The translations under genes and the position numbers were made by a program. Below, one piece after another: positions 1-6,510 of a stretch of 15,258 bases of DNA. This DNA is from Bacillota bacterium. Its GTDB lineage: Bacteria; Bacillota_C; Negativicutes; CTSoil-072. A model generated the notes under the pieces. The model was given only the letters and a program-made list of their open reading frames with translations, was not told the DNA's origin and ran no database searches. The stretch's first letter is position 1, and every line of letters starts with the position of its first letter. The stretch lies in the NCBI GenBank assembly GCA_017861495.1, contig JAGFXW010000028.1, positions 1-15,258 on the forward strand, written 5' to 3'.

Positions 1-222
1 TCCGACCGTCAATTCCACACGATATGATTTGTCAAAATTGGCTGCGTATTCAATCAGGCGGGTTGCTTGACCAAGATAAACTGGTAAGACACCCGCTGCC
101 GCAGGGTCTAGTGTTCCAGCATGGCCAACACGCTTGATTTGGAATTGTCGTCGAATGAAAGAAACTACATCATGGGATGTCATGCCAGGAGGCTTTAATA
201 CATTAATAATCCCTTGTATCAT
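1..222 (-). CDS. truB: tRNA pseudouridine(55) synthase TruB, N-terminal part (runs off left edge)
   Basis: TruB isomerises U55 of the T-loop of most tRNAs to pseudouridine. Only the first 74 codons are inside the window. They begin MIQGIINVLKPPGMTSHD, the usual TruB opening, and contain GHAGTLDPAAAGVLPV at residues 33-48; D39 of this motif corresponds to the catalytic aspartate of the family. The start is ATG at 222-220. An AGGT at 234-231 sits 8 bases upstream, inside the end of nrnA. The ATG overlaps the nrnA TGA as ATGA, so the two genes are probably translationally coupled. A position downstream of rbfA is common in bacteria. The C-terminal PUA region is outside the window, so integrity of the whole gene cannot be judged. 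Confidence 0.95.
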   Translation of the reverse strand, partial: MIQGIINVLKPPGMTSHDVVSFIRRQFQIKRVGHAGTLDPAAAGVLPVYLGQATRLIEYAANFDKSYRVELTVG

Positions 223-1184
223 TTTTGATTACCTGCCAACTGGGCCATTGCAGCTTTTAGAATTTGTTGTTTCGCGGCCGCAATCGTTCCGCGAACTGAA
301 CAACCTGCAGCCCGCTTATGTCCCCCACCGCCAAATTCTTGCGCGACCTGATTTACATCAGCTCCGTGAGAGCGAAGACTAACCCTAACAAGATCGGTGT
401 CAACCACTTTGTACATGATGGCTATCTCCACACCGATGATTTTGCGGATATAGTTGATAAAAATGTCGGTTGAACTAATATCTTGCGCTAAAATTTCTTG
501 TGTTAAAGTAACTGCTGCAATCTTACCATCCGCTGCCAGTTCAAGAGTAGATAGTACATCTCGCAGGGAGGTTAAATCCGTTAACGTAATCGCTTCCAGG
601 CTTTCCGAGATTTCATTTGGCTGCGCTCCAAACTCTACCAGTAAAGATGCGCGCTGTAATGTTTTTGCAGTCGTATTGGCGTAGCGAAAGAAACCGCAAT
701 CCGTTGCAATCGCAGTATACAAACAAACTGCGATTGTACGGGTAATCTCCGCTTTCGCCAATACGAGCAACTGAAAGATAATTTCCCCGGTCGCAGCGGC
801 CTGGTTATCGATATAGTAATAATCAGCTGTCCTATTATTGGAAAGATGATGATCAATATTAAGGACAGGAATTGATAATGATGCTAATTTTTCGCCGATA
901 CGGGCAATTTCCGGATTTGTATCAAGGACAATTAATAGATCATATTGATCCAACTGAGAAATATCGTTACTATGATGGATCGACTGGTTGCCAGGTAAAA
1001 AATGAAAAAGAGGCGGAACTTCATCTTCTACAGCAACCAGAACACTTTTCCCTAATGAAAGTAAATAATGGGATAATCCCAACATAGAGCCTAGACTATC
1101 TCCATCAGGATGTATATGGGAGGTAATTAATATTTTATCGGCAGCTTGTATTTTTTCTAATATTTGGTTAATTGAAACTTCCAT
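219..1184 (-). CDS. nrnA: Bifunctional oligoribonuclease / pAp phosphatase NrnA (DHH-DHHA1 family)
   Basis: NrnA degrades 2-5 nt RNA (nanoRNA) from RNA decay and also hydrolyses 3'-phosphoadenosine 5'-phosphate to AMP. The 321 aa product has the family's usual length (about 313 in B. subtilis, from memory). An N-terminal DHH domain carries HIHPDGDS (23-30), the LDTN motif (87-90) and DHH (111-113), which supply the manganese ligands. TDCGFFR (161-167) follows. A C-terminal DHHA1 domain ends with the substrate-binding GGGGHKRAAG (285-294). The ATG lies 2 bases after the rbfA stop. The only purine-rich sequence upstream (GAAGAGG at 1207-1201) is 16 bases away, too far for a good ribosome site, so translation probably depends on coupling to rbfA. 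The TGA overlaps the truB ATG. Between rbfA and truB is a location known from clostridial-type operons; in B. subtilis the gene lies elsewhere. Confidence 0.93.
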   Translation of the reverse strand: MEVSINQILEKIQAADKILITSHIHPDGDSLGSMLGLSHYLLSLGKSVLVAVEDEVPPLFHFLPGNQSIHHSNDISQLDQYDLLIVLDTNPEIARIGEKLASLSIPVLNIDHHLSNNRTADYYYIDNQAAATGEIIFQLLVLAKAEITRTIAVCLYTAIATDCGFFRYANTTAKTLQRASLLVEFGAQPNEISESLEAITLTDLTSLRDVLSTLELAADGKIAAVTLTQEILAQDISSTDIFINYIRKIIGVEIAIMYKVVDTDLVRVSLRSHGADVNQVAQEFGGGGHKRAAGCSVRGTIAAAKQQILKAAMAQLAGNQK

Positions 1185-1186
1185 CG

Positions 1187-1546
1187 TTATGACTTTTTTT
1201 CCTCTTCTTTGATTTGTTGCAATAATTCCTGAATGCGTGCGCTATAATTTAACGATTCATCCAGTCGCAACACTAATTCCGGAGCAACCCGCAACCGGAT
1301 CCGCTTGCTGATTTCCGAACGCATAAAACCCAATGCGCTTTGCAAGCCGGTCCATGTGGCTGCCTTTTGGTCATCTGATCCGTAAAGGCTGATGTAAATG
1401 GTTGCGGTGCTTAAATCGCCGGTAACCTCAACATGTGTAACGGTTACGAATCCAATACGCGGGTCTTTAATTTCACCGGTTACCAACATTTTACCGACTT
1501 CCTGTTTGATAAACTCTTGTACTTTTTCCACACGCAACTGGCTCAT
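1187..1546 (-). CDS. rbfA: 30S ribosome-binding factor RbfA
   Basis: RbfA is a small single KH-domain protein that binds the immature 30S subunit, assists 16S rRNA 5'-end processing and cold adaptation, and is released before initiation. The 119 aa product matches family length. It shows the expected N-terminal helix (MSQLRVEKVQEFIKQEV), then DPRIGFVTVTHVEVTGDLS at residues 28-46 and the RLRVAPEL segment near residue 85. The charged C-terminal tail (KEEEKKS) is typical. The ATG at 1546-1544 has a run of seven G (1558-1552) 5 bases upstream as its ribosome site. It lies 25 bases downstream of the infB stop and 2 bases upstream of nrnA, in the translation-factor operon. Confidence 0.95.
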   Translation of the reverse strand: MSQLRVEKVQEFIKQEVGKMLVTGEIKDPRIGFVTVTHVEVTGDLSTATIYISLYGSDDQKAATWTGLQSALGFMRSEISKRIRLRVAPELVLRLDESLNYSARIQELLQQIKEEEKKS

Positions 1547-1571
1547 GATTACCCCCCCAGTCAGAATCTAA

Positions 1572-4103
1572 CTACACTCTCTTAATTTCTTCCATTGTAA
1601 AGGCTTCAATAATATCGCCTTCTTTAACATCCCGGAATTTTTCAATGCTGATGCCACATTCATATCCGGCAGCAACTTCCTTTACTTCGTCTTTAAAGCG
1701 GCGCAGCGATTCGATTTTCCCTTCATGTATTACAATCCCGTTGCGAATGATCCGCACATCTGAAGAATTAAAGATTTTCCCTTCCAATACATAGGATCCG
1801 GCAACAACGCCTTTGGGAATATTAATAATCTGCCGTACTTCGACACGGCCTTGGACCACCTCTTTATAGGTAGGAGCCAACATGCCGGTGATTGCTGCTT
1901 GTATATCATTGATGGCATCGTAAATAACCCGATAGGTTCGGATATCAATATTCTCTGCCTCTGACATCTTACGGGCATTCGAATCCGGTCTAACGTTAAA
2001 CCCAATGATTAAAGCATTTGAGGCTGCAGCCAGCATCACATCGGATTCATTGATTGCACCAGCGCCGGAATGAACAATATTAACCCGTACTTCTTCATTT
2101 TTCAAATTCAGAAGAGATTGTTTCAACGCCTCAATGGAACCTTGGACATCCGCTTTGAGAACAATATTAATTTCTTTTAGTTTGCCTTCTTTAATTTGAC
2201 TGAAAATATCTTCCAGTGAAACTTTTTGGGAAGGTTTCAATTCATCGGTACGTTTTTTAGCAAGACGTTTTTCTGCTACTGTGCGTGCGACTTTTTCATC
2301 TACAGCTTCTAAAATATCGCCAGCCATAGGGACATCGGATAAACCGAGAACTTCGACCGGAGTGGATGGATCGGCTTTTTTCACTTTATCGCCGCGCTCA
2401 TTAATCATAGCCCGCACCTTTCCAAAAGCGGTTCCGGCAATGATATTATCTCCAACCCGCAGTGTTCCTTTTTGCACCAAAACAGTAGCAACAGGGCCGC
2501 GTCCTTTATCCAGTTGCGCCTCAATAATTGTGCCAAACGCGTGACGATTTGGATTGGCTTTCAATTCCTGCATTTCTGCTACCAGTAAAATCATTTCCAA
2601 AAGATCAGTAATGCCGGTTTTTGCGTAAGCAGACACTGGAACCATGATCGTATCCCCGCCCCAGTCTTCAGGAAGCAATCCATAATCTCCCAGCTGTTGT
2701 TTAACACGGTCGGGATTGGCACCTGGACGGTCCATTTTATTAATTGCAACAATGATAGGCACTTTCGCTGACTTAGCATGGTTTATCGCTTCAATCGTTT
2801 GTGGCATGACACCATCATCGGCAGCAACAACCAATATGGCAATATCTGTGACCTGCGCGCCGCGCGCACGCATTGCAGTGAACGCTTCATGTCCGGGAGT
2901 ATCCAAGAATACGATTTTTTTGCCTTGATAATTAACTTGATATGCACCAATATGTTGTGTAATTCCACCGGCTTCATGAGAGGTTACATTCGCTTTCCGA
3001 ATTGCATCCAATAAAGATGTTTTCCCGTGGTCAACATGGCCCATAACAGTGACAACCGGCGGTCTATGTACAAGTGTTTTCGGATCGTCAAGGATTTCCG
3101 GGATTTCGGTTGGATCTTCTTCCGGCGGAAGTTCTTCCACTGTTGTTCCAAAATCAGCGGCCAATATAGTCGCAGTATCAATATCGACTTCTTGGTTAAT
3201 CGTAGCCATAATGCCGAGAGCCATCAACTTTTTAATGATTTCACTGACTTCACGGCAAAGTTTGCTGGCTAGTTCTTTAACGGTAATAGGTCCGCCGAGT
3301 TTGATCACTTTAGGCTTTGCAGCTTCCATAGCGGCCGCTGAAGATGACTGGCCATGTTGAGTGGCTGGAGTCCGATGTCCGGGACGTCCTGACGAAGATC
3401 CTGGACGTGCGTTCCGATTTCCAGCGCCTGTGTTTCTCGAACCAAAGCCCGTCTGGGGACGTTGTTGCCGTGAATAATCTTTGGTTGTACGAGCTTTATC
3501 TCCTTGATTGGCGGCAGTAGAGCTGCGGGCAGGCTGATTGGGCCGTCCACTGGCTATTGAGCCGGAAGCAGGCGGATGGGCAGTGCCTTGTGCGGCTGGT
3601 CTAGGCCCTGCGTTTTGATAAGGCGGCCGGGATTGGTATGGCGGTTTTGCCTGGGAAGAGCTTGCAACCGGTCCTCGTTGCTGAGCTGGTCTTGGTTGAT
3701 ATGGACGTTGGACGAAGCCAGGTCTTTGCTGGTTTTGTTGGTTTTGCTGGAAAGGCTGCTGCGACTGCGTTTGTTGCCCTTGGGGTTGAGCCGGCCCTTT
3801 TCTGTCCTGATAGCGCGGATGGGGACGACTTTGTTGTTGACTGGGAGCTGGTTTCGGTTCCCGTGCTTCCGAAGCGCGTACACCCTGTTCCGTCGGCGGC
3901 TTACTGGGTGATGGTTTAGCTGCTGCGCTGTCAGCCGCTCCGGTTTTACGCGCAAATGTCCGGTCAATAATTGCTTTTTCCGGATCATCGATACTACTCA
4001 TATGGTTTTTAGCCGTAATGTTATTACGCGCTAATATGTCAATAATCACTTTACTGGTTGTATTAAATTCTTTCGCTAATTCATATATTCTATATTTTGA
4101 CAT
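1572..4103 (-). CDS. infB: Translation initiation factor IF-2
   Basis: IF2 is the translational GTPase that places fMet-tRNA on the 30S subunit and promotes subunit joining. The 843 aa protein opens with an IF2_N module (1-52). A disordered linker rich in Q, P, R, G and S follows (about 55-260), then a second IF2_N module (264-315). The G domain has G1 GHVDHGKT (355-362), T382 in the G2 region, G3 DTPGH (401-405) and G4 NKMD (455-458). Domains II, III and the C-terminal fMet-tRNA-binding domain run to the end without interruption. The ATG has GGGGGTGG (4115-4108) just upstream. It follows ylxQ by 23 bases and precedes rbfA by 25. No internal ribosome site for a shorter IF2 isoform was obvious, though one cannot be excluded. 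Confidence 0.98.
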   Translation of the reverse strand: MSKYRIYELAKEFNTTSKVIIDILARNNITAKNHMSSIDDPEKAIIDRTFARKTGAADSAAAKPSPSKPPTEQGVRASEAREPKPAPSQQQSRPHPRYQDRKGPAQPQGQQTQSQQPFQQNQQNQQRPGFVQRPYQPRPAQQRGPVASSSQAKPPYQSRPPYQNAGPRPAAQGTAHPPASGSIASGRPNQPARSSTAANQGDKARTTKDYSRQQRPQTGFGSRNTGAGNRNARPGSSSGRPGHRTPATQHGQSSSAAAMEAAKPKVIKLGGPITVKELASKLCREVSEIIKKLMALGIMATINQEVDIDTATILAADFGTTVEELPPEEDPTEIPEILDDPKTLVHRPPVVTVMGHVDHGKTSLLDAIRKANVTSHEAGGITQHIGAYQVNYQGKKIVFLDTPGHEAFTAMRARGAQVTDIAILVVAADDGVMPQTIEAINHAKSAKVPIIVAINKMDRPGANPDRVKQQLGDYGLLPEDWGGDTIMVPVSAYAKTGITDLLEMILLVAEMQELKANPNRHAFGTIIEAQLDKGRGPVATVLVQKGTLRVGDNIIAGTAFGKVRAMINERGDKVKKADPSTPVEVLGLSDVPMAGDILEAVDEKVARTVAEKRLAKKRTDELKPSQKVSLEDIFSQIKEGKLKEINIVLKADVQGSIEALKQSLLNLKNEEVRVNIVHSGAGAINESDVMLAAASNALIIGFNVRPDSNARKMSEAENIDIRTYRVIYDAINDIQAAITGMLAPTYKEVVQGRVEVRQIINIPKGVVAGSYVLEGKIFNSSDVRIIRNGIVIHEGKIESLRRFKDEVKEVAAGYECGISIEKFRDVKEGDIIEAFTMEEIKRV

Positions 4104-4126
4104 TGATCCACCCCCAAAATTCTATC

Positions 4127-4450
4127 TTACTTTTCCCTGTTTTCACTTGGTAACAATTTCAGAATAGCATTACTAAATCCTATATCTGTTACGGCCAAAG
4201 CGGCCCGGTTCATTTTCCCGATACTTTCGCCTAATTTACTTTTGGAACACAAAATAAATATCGGAACCGAATAATAGGCTGCCATGTCCGAATAATTTTT
4301 TAGTGTGCTGCTGGAAGAATCGGCAGCAATCAATAGTAAGTTAGCGGAACGACTCCTGACAGCTTTTTCAACTGCTGTTTCACCGGAAACAATCTTGCCT
4401 GCCTTTTGTGCGAGTCCTAATAAAGATAATAATTTTTCTTCGTTTATCAT
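4127..4450 (-). CDS. ylxQ: YlxQ, L7Ae/L30e-family RNA-binding protein
   Basis: The 107 aa product is a ribosomal L7Ae-like protein of the YlxQ group, which in other L7Ae members binds kink-turn RNA; the role of YlxQ itself is not well established. Visible family features are LLGLAQKAGKIVSGETAVEKAVRS near residues 9-32, where the GxxxSGE segment contacts RNA in relatives, then a hydrophobic strand LLLIAADSSSST (38-49) and the C-terminal VPIFILCSKSKLGESIGK segment. The ATG (4450-4448) overlaps the TGA of rnpM as ATGA. No Shine-Dalgarno sequence is visible in the upstream 20 bases, so translation is probably coupled to rnpM. Its place between rnpM and infB is the conserved Firmicutes order. Confidence 0.9.
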   Translation of the reverse strand: MINEEKLLSLLGLAQKAGKIVSGETAVEKAVRSRSANLLLIAADSSSSTLKNYSDMAAYYSVPIFILCSKSKLGESIGKMNRAALAVTDIGFSNAILKLLPSENREK

Positions 4451-4713
4451 TTTATTATCATGAGCCGAAGTTGTTCATACACTTCAGGCGATATACTGTG
4501 TTTGAGAGCATGTTCCAATCTCTTTTCTTTAAAGGCCTTGGTAAAGCACTCCGGATTTCGGCAGACATATGCACCACGGCCGGCCTGTTTTCCAATCTGA
4601 TCCCAAACGATTTCTCCCGTCGGGGTCCGAACTATTCGCAACAACTCTTTTTTCGTCTTCATTTCTTGGCAGCCTACACACATACGCAAAGGAATTTTTT
4701 TTTGTTTAACCAT
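4447..4713 (-). CDS. rnpM: RnpM (YlxR), RNase P modulator / RNA-binding protein
   Basis: YlxR, renamed RnpM in B. subtilis, binds the RNase P RNA and modulates its activity. The 88 aa product shows the family hallmarks RMCVGCQ (10-16) and GRGAYVC (45-51). Its four cysteines are at 12, 15, 51 and 56. The basic C-terminal half ([15 protein letters not shown]) fits RNA binding. The start is ATG at 4713-4711, preceded 7 bases upstream by AGGAG, which overlaps the nusA TAG. The reading frame is open further upstream to 4824, but that extension lies inside nusA in another frame and lacks family similarity. The stop overlaps the ylxQ start in an ATGA. Confidence 0.93.
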   Translation of the reverse strand: MVKQKKIPLRMCVGCQEMKTKKELLRIVRTPTGEIVWDQIGKQAGRGAYVCRNPECFTKAFKEKRLEHALKHSISPEVYEQLRLMIIK

Positions 4714-4723
4714 ATTTTTTCTC

Positions 4724-5767
4724 CTATATTGCAGTTTGTGCTTGCGATTCGCTTTTAATGTCGATCTTCCAGCCGGTAAGTTTTGCCGCCAAACGGGCAT
4801 TTTGCCCCTCTTTGCCAATGGCAAGCGACAATTGATAATCCGGTACTATTACTTTTGATGTTTTATCCGCTTCATTTATGGTAACGGAAACAACTTTAGC
4901 AGGGCTAAGCGCGCCGCCAATGTATTTATCCGCTTCAACATTCCATTTGATAATGTCAATTTTTTCACCTTTAAGTTCATTGACGATTGTTTGCACCCTG
5001 GATCCCTTGGGACCCACACAGGCTCCTACCGGGTCTACATTTTCGTCTTTTGAATACACTGCAATTTTTGAACGCAATCCAGGCTCGCGGGCTACTGATT
5101 TGATTTCGACAATTCCGTCATGAATTTCCGGTACTTCCAATTCGAACAAACGCTTTAAAAGTCCGGGATGAGTCCGCGAGACCAAAATTTGCGGTCCTTT
5201 TGTCGTCTTTTTCACTTCAATGATATATGTTTTTATACGATCACCGAAGCGGTATACTTCTCCAGGAATTTGTTCGGACGGAGTCAAAATCGCTTCCGCT
5301 TTCCCAAGGTCAATATAGACGTTTTTTTGTTCAATCCGTTGAACTAATCCTGTTACAATATCACTTTCGCGGTTCGAAAACTCATCGTAGATAATACCCC
5401 GCTCTGCTTCCCGAATCCGTTGTACAACAACTTGTTTTGCAGTTTGAGCGGCAATGCGTCCAAAATTTTTCGGCGTAACTTCCAAGTCAACAACATCACC
5501 CAACTCATAACGAAAATCAATATCCCGCGCATCCTGTAGAGAAATTTCCGTACGAGTATCTTTGGGTTCTTCCACAACAGTCTTGCATGCATAAACATGA
5601 ATTTCCCCGGAATGTCTGTCGAGTGAAACCCGTACGTTTTGCGCTGAACTAAAATTTCTTTTATAAGCTGAGATTAATGCCGCTTCAATGGCATCATAAA
5701 CAATTTCCGGCGCAATTCCCTTTTCTTTGCCCAACTGTTCAAATGCCTGCATAAATTCCATATTCAC
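4724..5767 (-). CDS. nusA: Transcription termination/antitermination factor NusA
   Basis: NusA binds RNA polymerase near the RNA exit channel and stimulates pausing and hairpin-dependent termination. The 347 aa product has an N-terminal polymerase-binding domain (about 1-125), an S1 domain (about 134-198) and two KH domains. The KH motifs are [12 protein letters not shown] (247-258) and [16 protein letters not shown] (315-330). As in other Firmicutes there are no C-terminal acidic repeats. The chosen start is GTG at 5767-5765, because AGGAGG (5781-5776) lies 8 bases upstream. An ATG two codons later (5761-5759) would be 14 bases away and is less likely. It follows rimP by 34 bases, and its TAG overlaps the rnpM ribosome site. 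Confidence 0.97.
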   Translation of the reverse strand: MNMEFMQAFEQLGKEKGIAPEIVYDAIEAALISAYKRNFSSAQNVRVSLDRHSGEIHVYACKTVVEEPKDTRTEISLQDARDIDFRYELGDVVDLEVTPKNFGRIAAQTAKQVVVQRIREAERGIIYDEFSNRESDIVTGLVQRIEQKNVYIDLGKAEAILTPSEQIPGEVYRFGDRIKTYIIEVKKTTKGPQILVSRTHPGLLKRLFELEVPEIHDGIVEIKSVAREPGLRSKIAVYSKDENVDPVGACVGPKGSRVQTIVNELKGEKIDIIKWNVEADKYIGGALSPAKVVSVTINEADKTSKVIVPDYQLSLAIGKEGQNARLAAKLTGWKIDIKSESQAQTAI

Positions 5768-5801
5768 TTATAATTCCTCCTATTTTATTTATCCAATCGT
5801 A

Positions 5802-6260
5802 TTAAAAATCCAAATATAAACGTACTTGCGAAGCTTTTTCTTTTGGAATAAGAATTTTTTCGCCATTTTTTTCTAACATTATTTGGTTGTTTTCGAGTCC
5901 TAGCAAGATACCAATAATTGATTTTTCTCCATTTATCGCGCTATATAAATGAACAATAATTTTATTGCCAATTTCTTGTTGAAAATCCCGCTCTTTTTTT
6001 AATGGACGTTCCAATCCTGGCGATGAGACTTCCAAATAATAACTATCCTTAATAGGATCGAGTTCATCCAATTTCTTTTCTAATTTTGTACTCACTTCCT
6101 GACAATCTTCAATCTCCAAGCCGCCTTTCTTATCCAGAAAAACGCGCAGATACCATTCATGCTCCTTAACATATTCGACATCAACCAATATCAGGTTGGT
6201 ATTGGCAATGATTTCGGTAACCAATTTTTCGACCAATAACTCGATATCTTTTTTTAACAT
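5802..6260 (-). CDS. rimP: Ribosome maturation factor RimP
   Basis: RimP assists assembly of the 30S head and binding of S12. The protein is 152 aa from the preferred start, matching the family. The N-terminal alpha/beta domain contains the signature LEVSSPGLERPL near residues 77-88, and the C-terminal part is the SH3-like barrel. The start was set at ATG 6260-6258 because AAAGGTGGTG (6276-6267) gives a ribosome site 8 bases upstream. Two in-frame GTG codons at 6272-6270 and 6269-6267 lie inside that site and would add only MVFT. It is the first gene of the translation-factor operon, with a roughly 145-base leader from the predicted transcription start. Confidence 0.95.
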   Translation of the reverse strand: MLKKDIELLVEKLVTEIIANTNLILVDVEYVKEHEWYLRVFLDKKGGLEIEDCQEVSTKLEKKLDELDPIKDSYYLEVSSPGLERPLKKERDFQQEIGNKIIVHLYSAINGEKSIIGILLGLENNQIMLEKNGEKILIPKEKASQVRLYLDF

Positions 6261-6346
6261 AGTAAACACCACCTTTCTTTGCTAACGAAATGAATTCAAA
6301 TGAAAATATTGCAGTTCCGGTGCATTGTATCGGCAAGTTTTTGATT

Positions 6347-6379
6347 AATAAGATGAAAGAGTGGGTATATACCCACTCT
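6347..6379 (-). promoter_or_regulatory. Leader hairpin upstream of rimP, candidate NusA-dependent attenuator
   Basis: Positions 6358-6379 form a perfect 22-base palindrome with arms AGAGTGGG and CCCACTCT around TATATA. In the minus-strand transcript it is followed by TTCATCTTATT, an interrupted U-rich tract. The hairpin begins about 25 bases after the predicted rimP transcription start. An imperfect U-tract is typical of NusA-dependent terminators, and the B. subtilis nusA operon is reported to be autoregulated by one in its leader. The assignment here is inference. A simple backup terminator for polC read-through would look the same. The plus strand has no T-run after the palindrome. Confidence 0.6.
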
Positions 6380-6411
6380 CATAACTTTGCTAACACAATT
6401 CGTCTTTTATC

Positions 6412-6440
6412 ATTGTATCACGTTCAGAAATGATTTACAA
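6412..6440 (-). promoter_or_regulatory. Sigma-A-type promoter of the rimP-nusA-infB operon
   Basis: On the minus strand there is a -35-like TTGTAA (6440-6435; four of six to consensus), a spacer of exactly 17 bases, and -10 TACAAT (6417-6412; five of six). The -10 is extended by TG one base upstream (6420-6419). A transcript would start near 6405, giving a leader of about 145 bases before rimP. The promoter sits directly after the polC terminator, consistent with an independent operon start. Confidence 0.75.
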
Positions 6441-6460
6441 CAGGGGCCAGATGGAAAGTA

Positions 6461-6510
6461 AAGGCAAAACCGCACAAATCCTATTTAGCCAAACAATAGC
6501 ATTTGTGCAG
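6461..6510 (-). terminator. Intrinsic terminator of polC, folded over the stop codon
   Basis: In the transcript, CUGCACAAAU (6510-6501) pairs with AUUUGUGCGG (6479-6470) over 10 base pairs, including one G-U. After one G-G mismatch a further 5 pairs form (6499-6495 with 6485-6481), leaving a 9-base loop. The descending side is followed by TTTTGCCTTT (6469-6460), a moderate U-tract. The polC TAA (6487-6485) lies in the loop and inner stem, so the whole ascending arm is coding sequence. Confidence 0.75.

Larger units (their letters stand above)
6273..6460 (-). other. Intergenic region and leader of the rimP operon
   Basis: This roughly 190-base stretch between the polC terminator and rimP holds no credible gene. 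From high to low coordinates it contains the rimP promoter, a leader hairpin, and about 90 bases without clear structure before the rimP ribosome site. A weak second promoter-like arrangement exists in the lower part: TTGCCG, then 17 bases, then TGCAAT, each four of six to consensus. I do not call it. Confidence 0.6.

Noticed and set aside
3576..3919. Open frames of 93-111 codons on the plus strand opposite the IF2 linker
   Set aside because: They lie antisense to the low-complexity part of infB, where biased codons remove stops from the opposite strand. Their products are Leu/Arg-rich with no recognisable domain, and no ribosome site or promoter was evident.
4714..4824. Upstream extension of rnpM to an earlier ATG
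   Set aside because: The extension overlaps the end of nusA in another frame and has no family similarity. The ATG at 4713 has a good AGGAG at 7 bases and gives the usual protein length.
6261..6272. Two GTG codons as alternative starts of rimP
   Set aside because: They form part of the AAAGGTGGTG ribosome site that serves the ATG at 6260, so they are unlikely to be used.
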